Notes under the pieces: model-generated
Database searches by the model: none
Told to the model about the DNA's origin: nothing
What the model saw: only the letters and a program-made list of their open reading frames with translations
Made by a program: the position numbers and the translations under genes
Part shown: positions 16,969-26,835 of the stretch, one piece after another
How positions within the stretch are numbered: position 1 is the first letter of the stretch
How the letters are laid out: each line of letters opens with the position of its first letter
Source of the DNA: SZUA-444 sp965226565
Lineage (GTDB): Bacteria > Bacillota > Clostridia > Oscillospirales > Ruminococcaceae
Length of the DNA stretch: 64,000 bases
Assembly (NCBI GenBank): GCA_965226565.1
Contig: CBDDDI010000005.1
Coordinates: 496,001-560,000, forward strand
Reading direction: 5' to 3'

Positions 16969-19587
16969 TTACTCCTTTTTACTTTTCACACTGTGCAATT
17001 GATTTAGCAGTATCTTACTTGATCTTTTTTCCAAAATAATAATTACAACAATTAAAATAAGTCCTATTATACTAATTATAATACCTACTATAAAATAATC
17101 AGGCAAAAATCTCATTGTAATTTCATGTATTCCTTTTTTAAGCTCAACTCCAATAAATCCAGTTGAAAGTTTTTCTATATCAGCTTCTTTTCCATCAACT
17201 TCAACAGTCCAACCTTTTTCATATGGAATTGATGTAAACATAACACCATCTTCTTTTGCTGCTATTTCACCTTTAATAAATGTATCAGAATGCTTAATAA
17301 TATTAAGTTCACCTTGTTTTAAATTAGAAATTGCATTATCAAAAATTTCTTGATCAAGATAATAAAAATACTGATCTTGCATATAAATTTCATCTTTTAA
17401 TGGAGAAACCATAACAGAAATTTCTTGACCTTTATTAAATTTTCCAACAGGCATTATACAATAATTTTCTGTTTCATAATAAACTGATATAAACTCTTTA
17501 TTAACCCATAAATTAAACTCTCTTTCATATTCTGTTGGGAAAAATAAATATATCATATCATCAGTAGGTGCAGTTAATTTATACTCAATATGTGCATTTT
17601 GACCTTTTACTTCTGGAGTATATTTTGTATGTTCACCAACAAACTCAACAGTTATATTTTCATAATCAACATAATCAGAATATATTCTTTTAAAAGGTTG
17701 TTTTGTAGTATCTCCAACCATATTACTTATCAAAAGATTTTGGTTCATAAAAGGATCTTTTTCAAAATAAACATCATATATACTTTTATTAGCCATATAT
17801 CCTATAGACAATGCATTTGAATTTTTATATACACCAATATTTTTTTGTTTAAAGAATTCTTGATAATTTTGAACTGGTTTATCTTTGCTTAAAACATATT
17901 TAACTCCAAGCAATGAATCTGTAACAGGAGTTGCACCATTATATTTTGTATAATGGCCTCTTGAAGTAAAACCTAATTTACCTAAAGTATCTATTATTGG
18001 ACTATTCATAGTTGAACTTGAATGAGAAATACCTTTTAAACCAAATGCCATCGGATCATTTACTGTTCTATGGAACACTTTCTCACTACGATATAATCCG
18101 TCATCTTGTTTTTCTATTTTTTCAACAACACTTCTGCCATCTTTAATATAATTTTGATAAGATGAATATGTGCTGTAAACAACATCTTGGTCTATAGCTT
18201 TTAGCTCATAGAAATTTACAGTATATATTTCTCCACAAACAAGCAGTACAACTGCTATCCACCAATAACTTCTTTTATATTTTTTTATTATAAATAATAA
18301 CACACCATATATAATAACAAGTATCATACAGCTTAATATTGCTTTTAATGGATCAAGATATTTAAAATCTTGATGCTCAAAATAAATAAGAAAACCTGCA
18401 ATTACTGCAACTGTTCCTCCTATTTGTTTAAACGAAATTCCTGTAAGTTTATCTAAACTTTGTGCTGCTAATACAAGCATTATAAAACAAAATATAAATG
18501 AATATCTATATGGCAACCAGTTTGGAACTTGGAATCCATGAAATGCTATATCTACTGTGCTTAAATACATACATAAATACATTACACCTAACAAAATTCC
18601 GCTTGAGACTTTTTGTTTTGCTTTTATATTTTGATTTAAAAAATATAATGGTACTAATATTAATGTTAATGTGCCACAAAATACAATTGGTAAACCTTCT
18701 GGCCTTACTGTGTCATAACTATATGGCAAAAGTTTGGTTAAAAACTGCATAAAAGTAAATTGTGTTTTCAAACTAAAATCTGGATCTGTAAATTCAAATT
18801 TTCCTAAACTGAGTGAATTATATACTGGCAATAAAACTATCATCGATAGCATTACTGATACAATAGCAGATATTGCAAATTTCAAACAACTTATTAAGAA
18901 TTTTTTTGCTCCATCAAAACTTTCTTTTCCAAACACATAATATATAAAGTATATAGCACAGAAAATTCCTATCATATATCCTATATAAAAATTAGCTATA
19001 AACATTAATCCAAGTGGTATTATAAATGAAGACATTTTTCCTTCATCAACTAATTTTTCTATTCCATATACTATAAATGGTAAATATACTAATCCATCAA
19101 CCCACATTGGATTCATTAATTGTACAATACAATATGACATTAATGAATATAATATTGAAAAAATTATTGTTGTATTTATTTTTGCTGCTCTTCTATTTTT
19201 TATGTAAAATGCAAATGCTACTGCTGCTGTTCCTATTTTAAAAATTTGCATCAGCTCTATTGAAAATAACATCATTGAACGTGGCAACAATATTGGAATT
19301 ATCATAAATGGACTTGCTAAATAATATCCTACAATTCCAAACATTTCTCCAGATAAATTCCTACTCCACGAATATATTATACTTTTTTCTCCCCAAAAAG
19401 CATCTCTTAAATATTCGTAATAATATACATATTGTCCATTTAAATCAAGTACTAATACTGATTCATCTCCAAATGGATGAACTCCTTTTATAGCATACGC
19501 AAAAAACATTAACAATGCTGGAATAGCAAAAATAAGTATATAAATCTTTTTATCTTTAACTTGATGCCATCTTAAACTATTTTTCAT
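16969..19587 (-). CDS. YfhO-family multi-pass membrane protein
   Basis: An 872-aa protein with about a dozen hydrophobic helices in the first 470 residues, a large extracytoplasmic C-terminal domain (about 480-830) and a final transmembrane helix (about 835-855). The NLSGEMFG and GVHPFGDESVLVLDLNGQY features near the N-terminus are typical of the Firmicutes YfhO family. These are GT-C-like proteins involved in glycosylating lipoteichoic acid or other surface polymers with lipid-linked sugars. It overlaps a GT2 glycosyltransferase gene by 10 bases, which could make the lipid-phosphate sugar donor. That partnership is inferred from context. Confidence 0.85.
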   Translation of the reverse strand: MKNSLRWHQVKDKKIYILIFAIPALLMFFAYAIKGVHPFGDESVLVLDLNGQYVYYYEYLRDAFWGEKSIIYSWSRNLSGEMFGIVGYYLASPFMIIPILLPRSMMLFSIELMQIFKIGTAAVAFAFYIKNRRAAKINTTIIFSILYSLMSYCIVQLMNPMWVDGLVYLPFIVYGIEKLVDEGKMSSFIIPLGLMFIANFYIGYMIGIFCAIYFIYYVFGKESFDGAKKFLISCLKFAISAIVSVMLSMIVLLPVYNSLSLGKFEFTDPDFSLKTQFTFMQFLTKLLPYSYDTVRPEGLPIVFCGTLTLILVPLYFLNQNIKAKQKVSSGILLGVMYLCMYLSTVDIAFHGFQVPNWLPYRYSFIFCFIMLVLAAQSLDKLTGISFKQIGGTVAVIAGFLIYFEHQDFKYLDPLKAILSCMILVIIYGVLLFIIKKYKRSYWWIAVVLLVCGEIYTVNFYELKAIDQDVVYSTYSSYQNYIKDGRSVVEKIEKQDDGLYRSEKVFHRTVNDPMAFGLKGISHSSSTMNSPIIDTLGKLGFTSRGHYTKYNGATPVTDSLLGVKYVLSKDKPVQNYQEFFKQKNIGVYKNSNALSIGYMANKSIYDVYFEKDPFMNQNLLISNMVGDTTKQPFKRIYSDYVDYENITVEFVGEHTKYTPEVKGQNAHIEYKLTAPTDDMIYLFFPTEYEREFNLWVNKEFISVYYETENYCIMPVGKFNKGQEISVMVSPLKDEIYMQDQYFYYLDQEIFDNAISNLKQGELNIIKHSDTFIKGEIAAKEDGVMFTSIPYEKGWTVEVDGKEADIEKLSTGFIGVELKKGIHEITMRFLPDYFIVGIIISIIGLILIVVIIILEKRSSKILLNQLHSVKSKKE

Positions 19588-20518
19588 CTTTTCTCCTTTG
19601 CTTTTGTCTTATTACCTCTTGAACAATATATCTTGGTCTATTTTTTATCTCCTCATATATTTTTGAAAGATAATATCCTATTATTCCAAGACTAAACATT
19701 ATAACGCTGCTTGTAAATAATTGTAGTAAAATTACTGTTGAGAAACCTTCTAAAGATTGTCCACTAAGTTTGCTGTAAAGTGTATCTATTCCTAAAATTA
19801 TAGAAATTATAAATGTTATTACTCCTACTATTGTAACAAGCTGCATTGGTAATGCTGAGTAAGAAGTTATAGATCTTATAGCATATTTTATTAAAGATCT
19901 TATTGACCATTTTGTTTTTCCTTGTTCTCTTTCTCTTACATCAAAATATACTATCGTTGTTTTATATCCAACCCAACTCGACATTGCTCTAAAAAAAGTC
20001 AACCTTTCTGGCATCTCATTTAATGAATCAACAACACGCTTGTCCATTAATTTAAAATCAGATGCATTTTTCATATTAATACCAGAACCTTTTTTAAGAA
20101 GATAATTAAAAAAACTTGCACAAAACTTGTGCATAAAATTTTCTTTACCACGTGTCTTTTTTCTTCCTTCAACAATATCAACATCATTATTAAGCCATAT
20201 ATTATACATATCTACAATCTTTTCAACTGGATGTTGCAAATCACAATCTATCACAACACTACAATCACCTTTAGCATATTTAAGTCCAGCGAAAATAGCA
20301 CTTTCTTTACCAAAATTTCTGCTGAAATTCACTCCAACAATATTTTCATATTTATCAGCTAAATCAGAAATTTCAATCCATGTTTTATCAGCTGAACCAT
20401 CATTAATAAATATAATTTCAAAATCAATTTCATTCTTAGAAAGTATCTCTTTAATAGTATCAAAAGTTTTGCAAATATTATCTTCTTCATTATAAGAAGG
20501 AACTATAACAGAAATCAT
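19577..20518 (-). CDS. GT2 polyprenyl-phosphate glycosyltransferase, membrane anchored
   Basis: A DPM1/GtrB-like enzyme that transfers a sugar from a nucleotide donor to undecaprenyl phosphate. The GT-A fold is marked by IVPSYNEE (residues 4-11), FINDGSADKTW, and the DxD-like IDCDLQHP. The characteristic acceptor-site YFDVREREQGKTKWS follows. Two transmembrane helices near the C-terminus (about 225-250 and 262-285) anchor it. An upstream start at 20551 is possible, but GGAGG lies 8 bases before the ATG at 20518, which gives the canonical MISVIVPSYN start. Overlap with the YfhO gene suggests a donor-transferase pair. Confidence 0.88.
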   Translation of the reverse strand: MISVIVPSYNEEDNICKTFDTIKEILSKNEIDFEIIFINDGSADKTWIEISDLADKYENIVGVNFSRNFGKESAIFAGLKYAKGDCSVVIDCDLQHPVEKIVDMYNIWLNNDVDIVEGRKKTRGKENFMHKFCASFFNYLLKKGSGINMKNASDFKLMDKRVVDSLNEMPERLTFFRAMSSWVGYKTTIVYFDVREREQGKTKWSIRSLIKYAIRSITSYSALPMQLVTIVGVITFIISIILGIDTLYSKLSGQSLEGFSTVILLQLFTSSVIMFSLGIIGYYLSKIYEEIKNRPRYIVQEVIRQKQRRKDEK

Positions 20519-20626
20519 ATAATAAACCTCCAGTCTAATGCCTGGACACATTTTTTATAAACAGGCTTTTTTGTTTTACGTCTCATATTAAAATATTTAT
20601 TTTCTTTATATACATTATTAACACAT

Positions 20627-20661
20627 AAAGTCCTCGTATAAACACAAGGACTTTGTTTTTT
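20627..20661 (+). terminator. Hairpin with T-run, orientation puzzling
   Basis: AAAGTCCT (20627-20634) pairs with AGGACTTT (20647-20654) and is followed on the + strand by a T-run. Both neighbouring genes are leftward, so a rightward terminator has no obvious client. It may block antisense reading into the deacetylase gene. The rest of 20519-20780 shows nothing else I can support. Confidence 0.4.
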
Positions 20662-20780
20662 TACCTATTATACATTATATATTGGCATTGTATAATTTAC
20701 TAAAATTATACAATAATACTGCAATTATGTCAATATAATTTGTGATGAATTACAATAAAATGTTTATGATGTTTACAATA

Positions 20781-21650
20781 TTATTCGAGCACTTTCTTCA
20801 TAAAATTTTCTGTTTTATCATATCCTGACCTATTATATCTATTTAGCAAAAACAAACTATCCGGATCTTTAGATATATAATTAGTCTTTTCATTACAAGT
20901 AAGACTCGCTTTAAATCCAATTTCTCTTAAAATTGCTTCAGACTCTTTACAATAGAATCCAAATGGATATGTATAATACTCAGTATTAATTTTGCAGTTT
21001 TCTTTTAAATTAGTTTGTAAAATCAAAGTATCACTCATAAACAATTGATTATATTGATCTATACTTTCATATTTATTTTTAAGAGCACCTGCTCTAACAT
21101 GATTATGAGTATGCAAATCATTACTGTGATGGCCAATATCAACTCTCTTAGATTTTACAAGTTGCTTAATATCTTCATAATCAAGATATCCATACATTAA
21201 GTCTTTTTCATTAATCTCACTATATTTTTCAGCATAAACACCAACAACAGAAATACTAGCTTTCATATTATATTTTTCAAGCAAAGGCAAAACATTCATT
21301 AAATTATTATAATGACCATCATCAAATGTCAAAACAATAGGATTTTCTGGCAAAGACTTATTATTATACACATAATCAATTAAATCACTAATCGTAACAG
21401 TATTATAATTATTATTTTTCAAATATATCATATCTTCTTCAAGACAACTTACAGAAACCGTGTAATCATTTATACTTTCTTCACTTTCTAGCACACTATG
21501 ATACATTACAATAGGAACTTTCACATTTTTCAATATTTGTAAATTAGTAGCAGATACTCCTATAATTTTAACTATAAAATATGTAAATAATATACATATC
21601 GCCAAAATAAATATTATTATTCTGTTTTTTGTAAAAAAATTTTTCATCAT
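20781..21650 (-). CDS. Membrane-anchored polysaccharide deacetylase
   Basis: A 289-aa NodB-homology (CE4) protein with an N-terminal signal anchor (residues 10-31). The metal/catalytic motif 1 is VLTFDDGH (about residue 108), and motif 2 is seen as GHHSNDLHTH in place of the usual H(S/T)xxHP. Further strands follow, including EYYTYPFGFY, where motif 3 Arg is replaced. The family removes N-acetyl groups from peptidoglycan or exopolysaccharides outside the cell. The altered motif 3 could mean changed specificity or lower activity. A single gene near glycan-related genes. Confidence 0.82.
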   Translation of the reverse strand: MMKNFFTKNRIIIFILAICILFTYFIVKIIGVSATNLQILKNVKVPIVMYHSVLESEESINDYTVSVSCLEEDMIYLKNNNYNTVTISDLIDYVYNNKSLPENPIVLTFDDGHYNNLMNVLPLLEKYNMKASISVVGVYAEKYSEINEKDLMYGYLDYEDIKQLVKSKRVDIGHHSNDLHTHNHVRAGALKNKYESIDQYNQLFMSDTLILQTNLKENCKINTEYYTYPFGFYCKESEAILREIGFKASLTCNEKTNYISKDPDSLFLLNRYNRSGYDKTENFMKKVLE

Positions 21651-21798
21651 TCATAAACACCTCTCTATAAATTATTATTCGTATTTCACGAAATTATAAC
21701 TACAAAGATTTTATTGTTAAACACAACTCAAAAGACTTAATTTGTTAATAATTTTTAACAGTTAATCTATATATTATTCATTATTTTTAAAAAATATA

Positions 21799-21827
21799 TT
21801 GTATTTATTAATAATTAGTGCTATAAT
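21799..21827 (+). promoter_or_regulatory. Promoter for first chemoreceptor gene
   Basis: TTGTAT at 21799-21804 and a consensus TATAAT at 21822-21827, 17-base spacer. This looks like the housekeeping sigma type; I saw no sigma-D motility box. Confidence 0.6.
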
Positions 21828-21857
21828 GTGGTTACTTTGTTAAATGGGAGGATTTAC

Positions 21858-24002
21858 ATGAAAAAACTAAATTTACACTCACTAAGATCCAAATTTTTGA
21901 TACAATCTTTATTAATGATATTGATTGCTATAATTTGGCTAAACATATTTGTGCTATTTGTAACAAATATGTTATTACAAAACGGATATGAGAATTGTTT
22001 TAGTCCAGTTTTAACCCAAGCAGAAGACACTGTAGACAACTATTTTAAAGACAGATTATATGTTTATGAAAAACTCGGAACAGATCCTATTGTAGCAAAA
22101 AGCGAAGATACAGACGAACTAACTAAATATCTAATTTCTAAATTAGAGTTTTCTGAGCCACTTCAAATAGCACTATATGAAAAAGATGGAACACAATTAT
22201 GTTCTACAAAAATGAGTGCTACTCAAGAATATGCTAAATTAAAATATTTTAAACAAGTTGTAGAAACTGGAGAAGGTACAGTAACAAATATTCAATCACT
22301 TGATGATGGTACAGAATATTACATAGCTATTACACCTATTTTTGATACTGCTGGAAATGTAACAAGAATTGTTGCAACATCTTATGATTTTGCAAAATTC
22401 CAAGCTATTATTGATAGTATTAAATGTTCAAAAAACAGTGATACATATTTAATTAACAGTGAAGGAGAAATAACTTCTTCTAGTAAAACAATGAAAGACT
22501 CAGTTGGATATAATCCAATTACAGTAGAAAATCCAACTAAAAGAGATAAAGAACTTGCTCAAATACATAAAGAAATCCTAGCTAGTAATAAGCCTGGAGA
22601 ATTTGAAAGAGATTATAAAGGAAAATACACTATAATTGGTCATAGATATATTGATTTAATAAAAAATCACATTGTTATTTTATCACCAAGAACAGATTTT
22701 GTTAGTATCAGCTTTATAGCAATGATATTAATAATTGTTGATTTAGTTTTAATAGTAGGAGCAATAGTATCTTCACTAATTATCAGTGGTAAATTTACAA
22801 AACCTATTTTAAACTGTATTGATAGAATTAAATTGCTTGCAAATGGTGATTTAAAATCAGAAGTTGAAATTGTTAAATCAAAAGATGAGATGAGAGATGT
22901 AACAATAGCACTAAGAGATACAATAAATAGTTTAAGTGCATATACAGAAGATATTGTTGTATCTTTAAATTACATAGCTAAAGGAGATTTAACACATAAA
23001 ATCACATCTAACTTTATAGGTGATTTTGAACCAATTGAAACTAACTACAACTATTTTGTAGACAAACTATCAGCAATGTTTGAAAGAATCAGTATTGCAT
23101 CAAACCAAGTATCAACTGGAGCAAATCAATTAAGTGATGGATCTCAAGAAATTTCACAAGGTGCAACTGAACAAGCAAGCTCAATTGAACAAGTTTCAGG
23201 ATCAGTTAAACTTATCTCTGAAGCAATTAATAAAAATGCATCAGATTCAGCAGAAGCTATGAATTTAACAGAAGATTCTGAAAAGAGCATGAATGATTGT
23301 ATCAATATAATGGAAGAATTAGTAGAAGCAATGGGCGAAATCAATAAATCTTCTAAAGAAGTATCTAATATAATTAAAGTTATAGATGATATAGCATTCC
23401 AAACAAATATACTTTCACTAAACGCAGCTGTAGAAGCAGCAAGAGCTGGTGCAGCAGGAAAAGGATTCGCAGTAGTAGCAGATGAAATAAGAACACTAGC
23501 ATCAAAAACTGCAGATTCTTCAAAACAAACAACTCAACTTATTAATAGAGCAATAAACGGAGTAACAAAAGGTACTGAACTAACAGATAAAACTGCTCAA
23601 TTATTAGAAACACTAGGTTCAATATCTAAAAAATCATACAATATAATAACTGGAATTTCTCAAGCAAGTAAAGAACAAGCAGATTCTATTTCAAAAATTA
23701 ATGGTGAAGTTGGACAAATAACAACAGTAATTCAAAACAACAGTGCAACAACAGAACAAAGTGCTGCTGCAACTGAAGAATTGTCAGGACAAGCTGAGCT
23801 ATTAAATGATATCGTATCTTCTGTAAAATTCAATCACGTATCAATAGAAGATATTGATCAAAATCAGATAGAAAATGAGAAAACCAGCAATGAAGAGGAA
23901 CTAGAAATAAATCTTCATCAATGGGAAGAAAATGATGTGAAAGAGAAAAATACCGATTCTAAAAATTATAAAAATTTAGATGATATAGACAACAAATACT
24001 AA
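21858..24002 (+). CDS. Methyl-accepting chemotaxis protein with extracytoplasmic Cache sensor
   Basis: A transmembrane chemoreceptor that senses a ligand outside the cell and controls CheA. The layout is TM1 (about 14-40), a Cache-type sensor (about 45-275), TM2 (about 285-310), HAMP, then a long cytoplasmic coiled coil. The CheA/CheW-binding hairpin tip sits near residues 507-545 (IDDIAFQTNILSLNAAVEA and GFAVVADEIRTLA). Repeated EQ/ES/SAAA-type methylation sites flank the tip. GGGAGG precedes the ATG at 21858. A flexible acidic linker ends in NLDDIDNKY, also seen in the next receptor. It is a tandem paralogue of the following gene. Confidence 0.93.
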   Translation: MKKLNLHSLRSKFLIQSLLMILIAIIWLNIFVLFVTNMLLQNGYENCFSPVLTQAEDTVDNYFKDRLYVYEKLGTDPIVAKSEDTDELTKYLISKLEFSEPLQIALYEKDGTQLCSTKMSATQEYAKLKYFKQVVETGEGTVTNIQSLDDGTEYYIAITPIFDTAGNVTRIVATSYDFAKFQAIIDSIKCSKNSDTYLINSEGEITSSSKTMKDSVGYNPITVENPTKRDKELAQIHKEILASNKPGEFERDYKGKYTIIGHRYIDLIKNHIVILSPRTDFVSISFIAMILIIVDLVLIVGAIVSSLIISGKFTKPILNCIDRIKLLANGDLKSEVEIVKSKDEMRDVTIALRDTINSLSAYTEDIVVSLNYIAKGDLTHKITSNFIGDFEPIETNYNYFVDKLSAMFERISIASNQVSTGANQLSDGSQEISQGATEQASSIEQVSGSVKLISEAINKNASDSAEAMNLTEDSEKSMNDCINIMEELVEAMGEINKSSKEVSNIIKVIDDIAFQTNILSLNAAVEAARAGAAGKGFAVVADEIRTLASKTADSSKQTTQLINRAINGVTKGTELTDKTAQLLETLGSISKKSYNIITGISQASKEQADSISKINGEVGQITTVIQNNSATTEQSAAATEELSGQAELLNDIVSSVKFNHVSIEDIDQNQIENEKTSNEEELEINLHQWEENDVKEKNTDSKNYKNLDDIDNKY

Positions 24003-24046
24003 AAGGTTAATTTTACTAAAGCAAAACATTATATTTACTTATTTTC

Positions 24047-24090
24047 AAGATATGGGCAACTTTGTAATAGTTGTCCATATCTTATTTATT
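24047..24090 (+). terminator. Terminator after first chemoreceptor
   Basis: A 15-base arm at 24047-24061 pairs with 24069-24083 with minor mismatch around a short loop. The T-rich tail is modest. A very similar hairpin (same TATGG-CA/TG-CCATA core) follows the second receptor gene. Confidence 0.75.
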
Positions 24091-24224
24091 AATTTTCCAT
24101 TGATTTTCTGTATATATTCAACTTACAAATTGTAAACAAATTTTGTATATTTGTTTTCCAGCATATAATTAGTTTCTTTTTTTGGTGACTTTTCACAGTT
24201 TAGTAATTAATTATAGGAAATATA

Positions 24225-24253
24225 TTGATTTAATCAACAACGGGTGATACAAT
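24225..24253 (+). promoter_or_regulatory. Promoter for second chemoreceptor gene
   Basis: TTGATT at 24225-24230 and TACAAT at 24248-24253 with a 17-base spacer, 45 bases before the start codon. Confidence 0.6.
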
Positions 24254-24298
24254 ATATGTAGATTGTACAAAGACAACAAGAAAAAGGAGGATATATAT

Positions 24299-26584
24299 AT
24301 GAAGATGTCTAAGTTAAAGTCACTAAACTTTAAACTAGTTTTCCAATCTCTTATAATATCAATTAGCTGTATAATTTTACTAAACGTATTCCTAGCAGTA
24401 GTAGTAACGCAAACATTAAGCAACGCAAACGATAATACATTCAATCCAATCATAAAACAATCTGAAAAAAACATAGAAACACTATTTAAAATTAAATTAG
24501 ATGCTGTTGAAAAGTTATCTAAAGATCAATATCTTGTTGAAACTGAAGATAAAAACGATATAGTAGAGTATATTGTTGAAAAACTTGAAGTATTGAATCC
24601 TAAAGATATTGGATTATTTGATCTTGATGCAAAATTAATCTGTTCAAATAACTTTATCGCTAAAAAATATGCTAATTACGGATCTTTCCAAGAAGTAATT
24701 GATGATAAAAGTGTGCATATTAACTGTCCAATACAACTTATAAGCCAATCTGTATGTTATAGTATTTACCAACCAATATTTGATAGAAATAAAAATTTAG
24801 TAAGAATCCTTACTGTTAATTTCAAATACACCGATTTAGAACAAATTATAAGTAATATACAATGTTCAAAAAACAGTGAAAATTATTTCATGGATGAAAA
24901 TGGTGCAAAATTATCAATATATGATGATATACTAACAACAACAAATCCATTTGAATCAAACAAAAAAACTGACAAAGAACTTGCAAAAATACATAAACAT
25001 ATTTTAGATAACAAAACAGGATATTATTCAACAAAATATAAAGGTGAATCACATTTCTTTACCTATACATATTTACCAGATATAAAGAAATACATGGTGT
25101 TTACTGCACCAGAAACAGATTTCTACAATCTAAAACAAATAATTATGACTACTGCTATACTAGACATAGCACTAATAATAGCAACAATATTAATCACATT
25201 ATTTAGTAGTAAAAGATTATCAAAACCTATAGTAAAAACAATAAAACGAATTGAATTGCTTTCAACAGGAGATTTACATACAGAAGTTGAAATCACAAAA
25301 TGTAACAAAGAAATGTATAGTGTTACATATTCACTTCAAGAAACGATTGATAATTTAAAAGAATTTATAGATGAAATTGTTTTATCATTAGAAGTATTCC
25401 AACATGGAGATTTCACACATCATATGGACGGAAAATTCTTTGTAGGAGAATTTGCTCCAATTAAAGAATCTTATAATACAATTATTAAGAAACTATCTAA
25501 CATGTTTAGCCAAATTAACATTGCGACAAAACAAGTACATGTTGGTGCAAACCAATTAAGTGATAGTTCACAAGCAATTTCACAAGGTGCAGCTGAACAA
25601 GCAAGCTCAATTGAACAAATTTCAGCAGCAATCAATCTTATTTCAAGTACAACAGGTAAAAATGCAAATGAAGCAATAGAAGCAGCAAGACTTGCTGAAT
25701 CAACAGGCGATTACATGAATGATTGTACAGAAATAATGAACAAATTGATTGAAGCAATGACAAATATCAATAATTCATCAAAAGAGATTTCTAAGATTAT
25801 CAAAGTAATAGATGATATCGCATTCCAAACAAACATCCTTGCTTTAAATGCAGCAGTTGAAGCAGCAAGAGCAGGAGCAGCAGGAAAAGGATTTGCAGTA
25901 GTAGCGGATGAAATAAGAAATCTAGCATCAAAAACTGCAGCATCATCAAAACAAACAACACAATTAATAAACAATGCTATAAACAATGCATCTGGAGGTA
26001 TGGAATTAACAGAAAGCACATCTGAATTATTCCAACAAATAGCTTCATTAGCACAACAAGCATACGGTATAATTTTAGGAGTATCAACAACATCTAAAGA
26101 ACAAGCAGCTTCAATAAATGAAATTGATGGTGAGATCACACAAATAACAGCAATAATTCAAAGCAATACTGCAAACACAGAACAAAGTGCAGCAGCAAGT
26201 GAAGAACTATCAAGCCAAGCACAATTAGTTAATGATCTAGTTAACAAAATCACAATTGATGAGAAATATTTAGAAAATGATACATTATCAATAACTTTGC
26301 CAGAAGATCTAGAAGATGAAGAACTAGAAACTGAAGAAGATACAGATAATGAAGAAACTGAAAAAGATATGGAAAATGTAGAGATTGAAAAGACTGAAGA
26401 AATCACAGAAAGTGTAGAAACAGAGAAAACTGAAGAAAGCACAGAAAGTGTAACTGAAGAAAATACAAAAACTACAAACAAAGCAAAAAAACAAAGAAAA
26501 CCAAGGAAATCAAAAAAATCTAATAAAGAAAAAAACAATATATCAGATCCAAAAGATCTAAACGACGTAGATACTAAATATTAA
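24299..26584 (+). CDS. Methyl-accepting chemotaxis protein with Cache sensor and long charged tail
   Basis: A paralogue of the preceding receptor: TM1, Cache-like sensor, TM2 (about residues 279-305), HAMP, and an MCP signalling domain with the same hairpin tip (about 505-540). The sensor regions are clearly diverged, so different ligands are likely. AGGAGG with 8-base spacing sets the ATG at 24299. After the signalling domain comes a tail of roughly 100 residues: first Glu/Thr-rich repeats (TEE-x-TES-V units), then a Lys/Arg-rich block (KAKKQRKPRKSKK), then a terminal DLNDVDTKY. Such a long tail is unusual. The shared terminus suggests a docking tag such as for receptor-modifying enzymes. 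Confidence 0.93.
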   Translation: MKMSKLKSLNFKLVFQSLIISISCIILLNVFLAVVVTQTLSNANDNTFNPIIKQSEKNIETLFKIKLDAVEKLSKDQYLVETEDKNDIVEYIVEKLEVLNPKDIGLFDLDAKLICSNNFIAKKYANYGSFQEVIDDKSVHINCPIQLISQSVCYSIYQPIFDRNKNLVRILTVNFKYTDLEQIISNIQCSKNSENYFMDENGAKLSIYDDILTTTNPFESNKKTDKELAKIHKHILDNKTGYYSTKYKGESHFFTYTYLPDIKKYMVFTAPETDFYNLKQIIMTTAILDIALIIATILITLFSSKRLSKPIVKTIKRIELLSTGDLHTEVEITKCNKEMYSVTYSLQETIDNLKEFIDEIVLSLEVFQHGDFTHHMDGKFFVGEFAPIKESYNTIIKKLSNMFSQINIATKQVHVGANQLSDSSQAISQGAAEQASSIEQISAAINLISSTTGKNANEAIEAARLAESTGDYMNDCTEIMNKLIEAMTNINNSSKEISKIIKVIDDIAFQTNILALNAAVEAARAGAAGKGFAVVADEIRNLASKTAASSKQTTQLINNAINNASGGMELTESTSELFQQIASLAQQAYGIILGVSTTSKEQAASINEIDGEITQITAIIQSNTANTEQSAAASEELSSQAQLVNDLVNKITIDEKYLENDTLSITLPEDLEDEELETEEDTDNEETEKDMENVEIEKTEEITESVETEKTEESTESVTEENTKTTNKAKKQRKPRKSKKSNKEKNNISDPKDLNDVDTKY

Positions 26585-26610
26585 AAATCTCAACTCTCAG
26601 TTTAACAAAA

Positions 26611-26650
26611 ATATGGACAGCTATGTGATGTAGTTGTCCATATTAATTTT
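26611..26650 (+). terminator. Terminator after second chemoreceptor
   Basis: ATATGGACA (26611-26619) pairs with TGTCCATAT (26635-26643), with inner pairing, then a T-rich tail. Confidence 0.75.
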
Positions 26651-26716
26651 GTAAAAAAAATGAGTAAAAAGATAGTATTTATGCAACCTATTAGTGTTAT
26701 AAATTTTGACTTTCTA

Positions 26717-26764
26717 TTGACATATGTCATAAAGGGTGTATAATAATTAAAGTGATATATGTCA
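26717..26764 (+). promoter_or_regulatory. Near-consensus promoter with two palindromic operators upstream of MBL-mrp
   Basis: TTGACA (26717-26722) and TATAAT (26739-26744) with a 16-base spacer form a near-perfect promoter. A perfect 12-bp palindrome TGACATATGTCA (26718-26729) covers the -35 box. A one-mismatch copy TGATATATGTCA (26753-26764) lies just downstream of the expected start point, 35 bases centre to centre. A strong promoter clamped by two operators implies tight repression by a dimeric regulator. I cannot name the regulator. Confidence 0.7.
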
Positions 26765-26835
26765 ACAACTCAGTGAAAAAATTTCCAAAAAGTTGTAACA
26801 TATAATATAAAAAAACATAAATTGAAGGATGCTTT

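Noticed and set aside
26158..26538. Ser/Val-rich frame antisense to the chemoreceptor tail
   Set aside because: Its low-complexity sequence simply mirrors the Glu/Thr repeats of the real gene.
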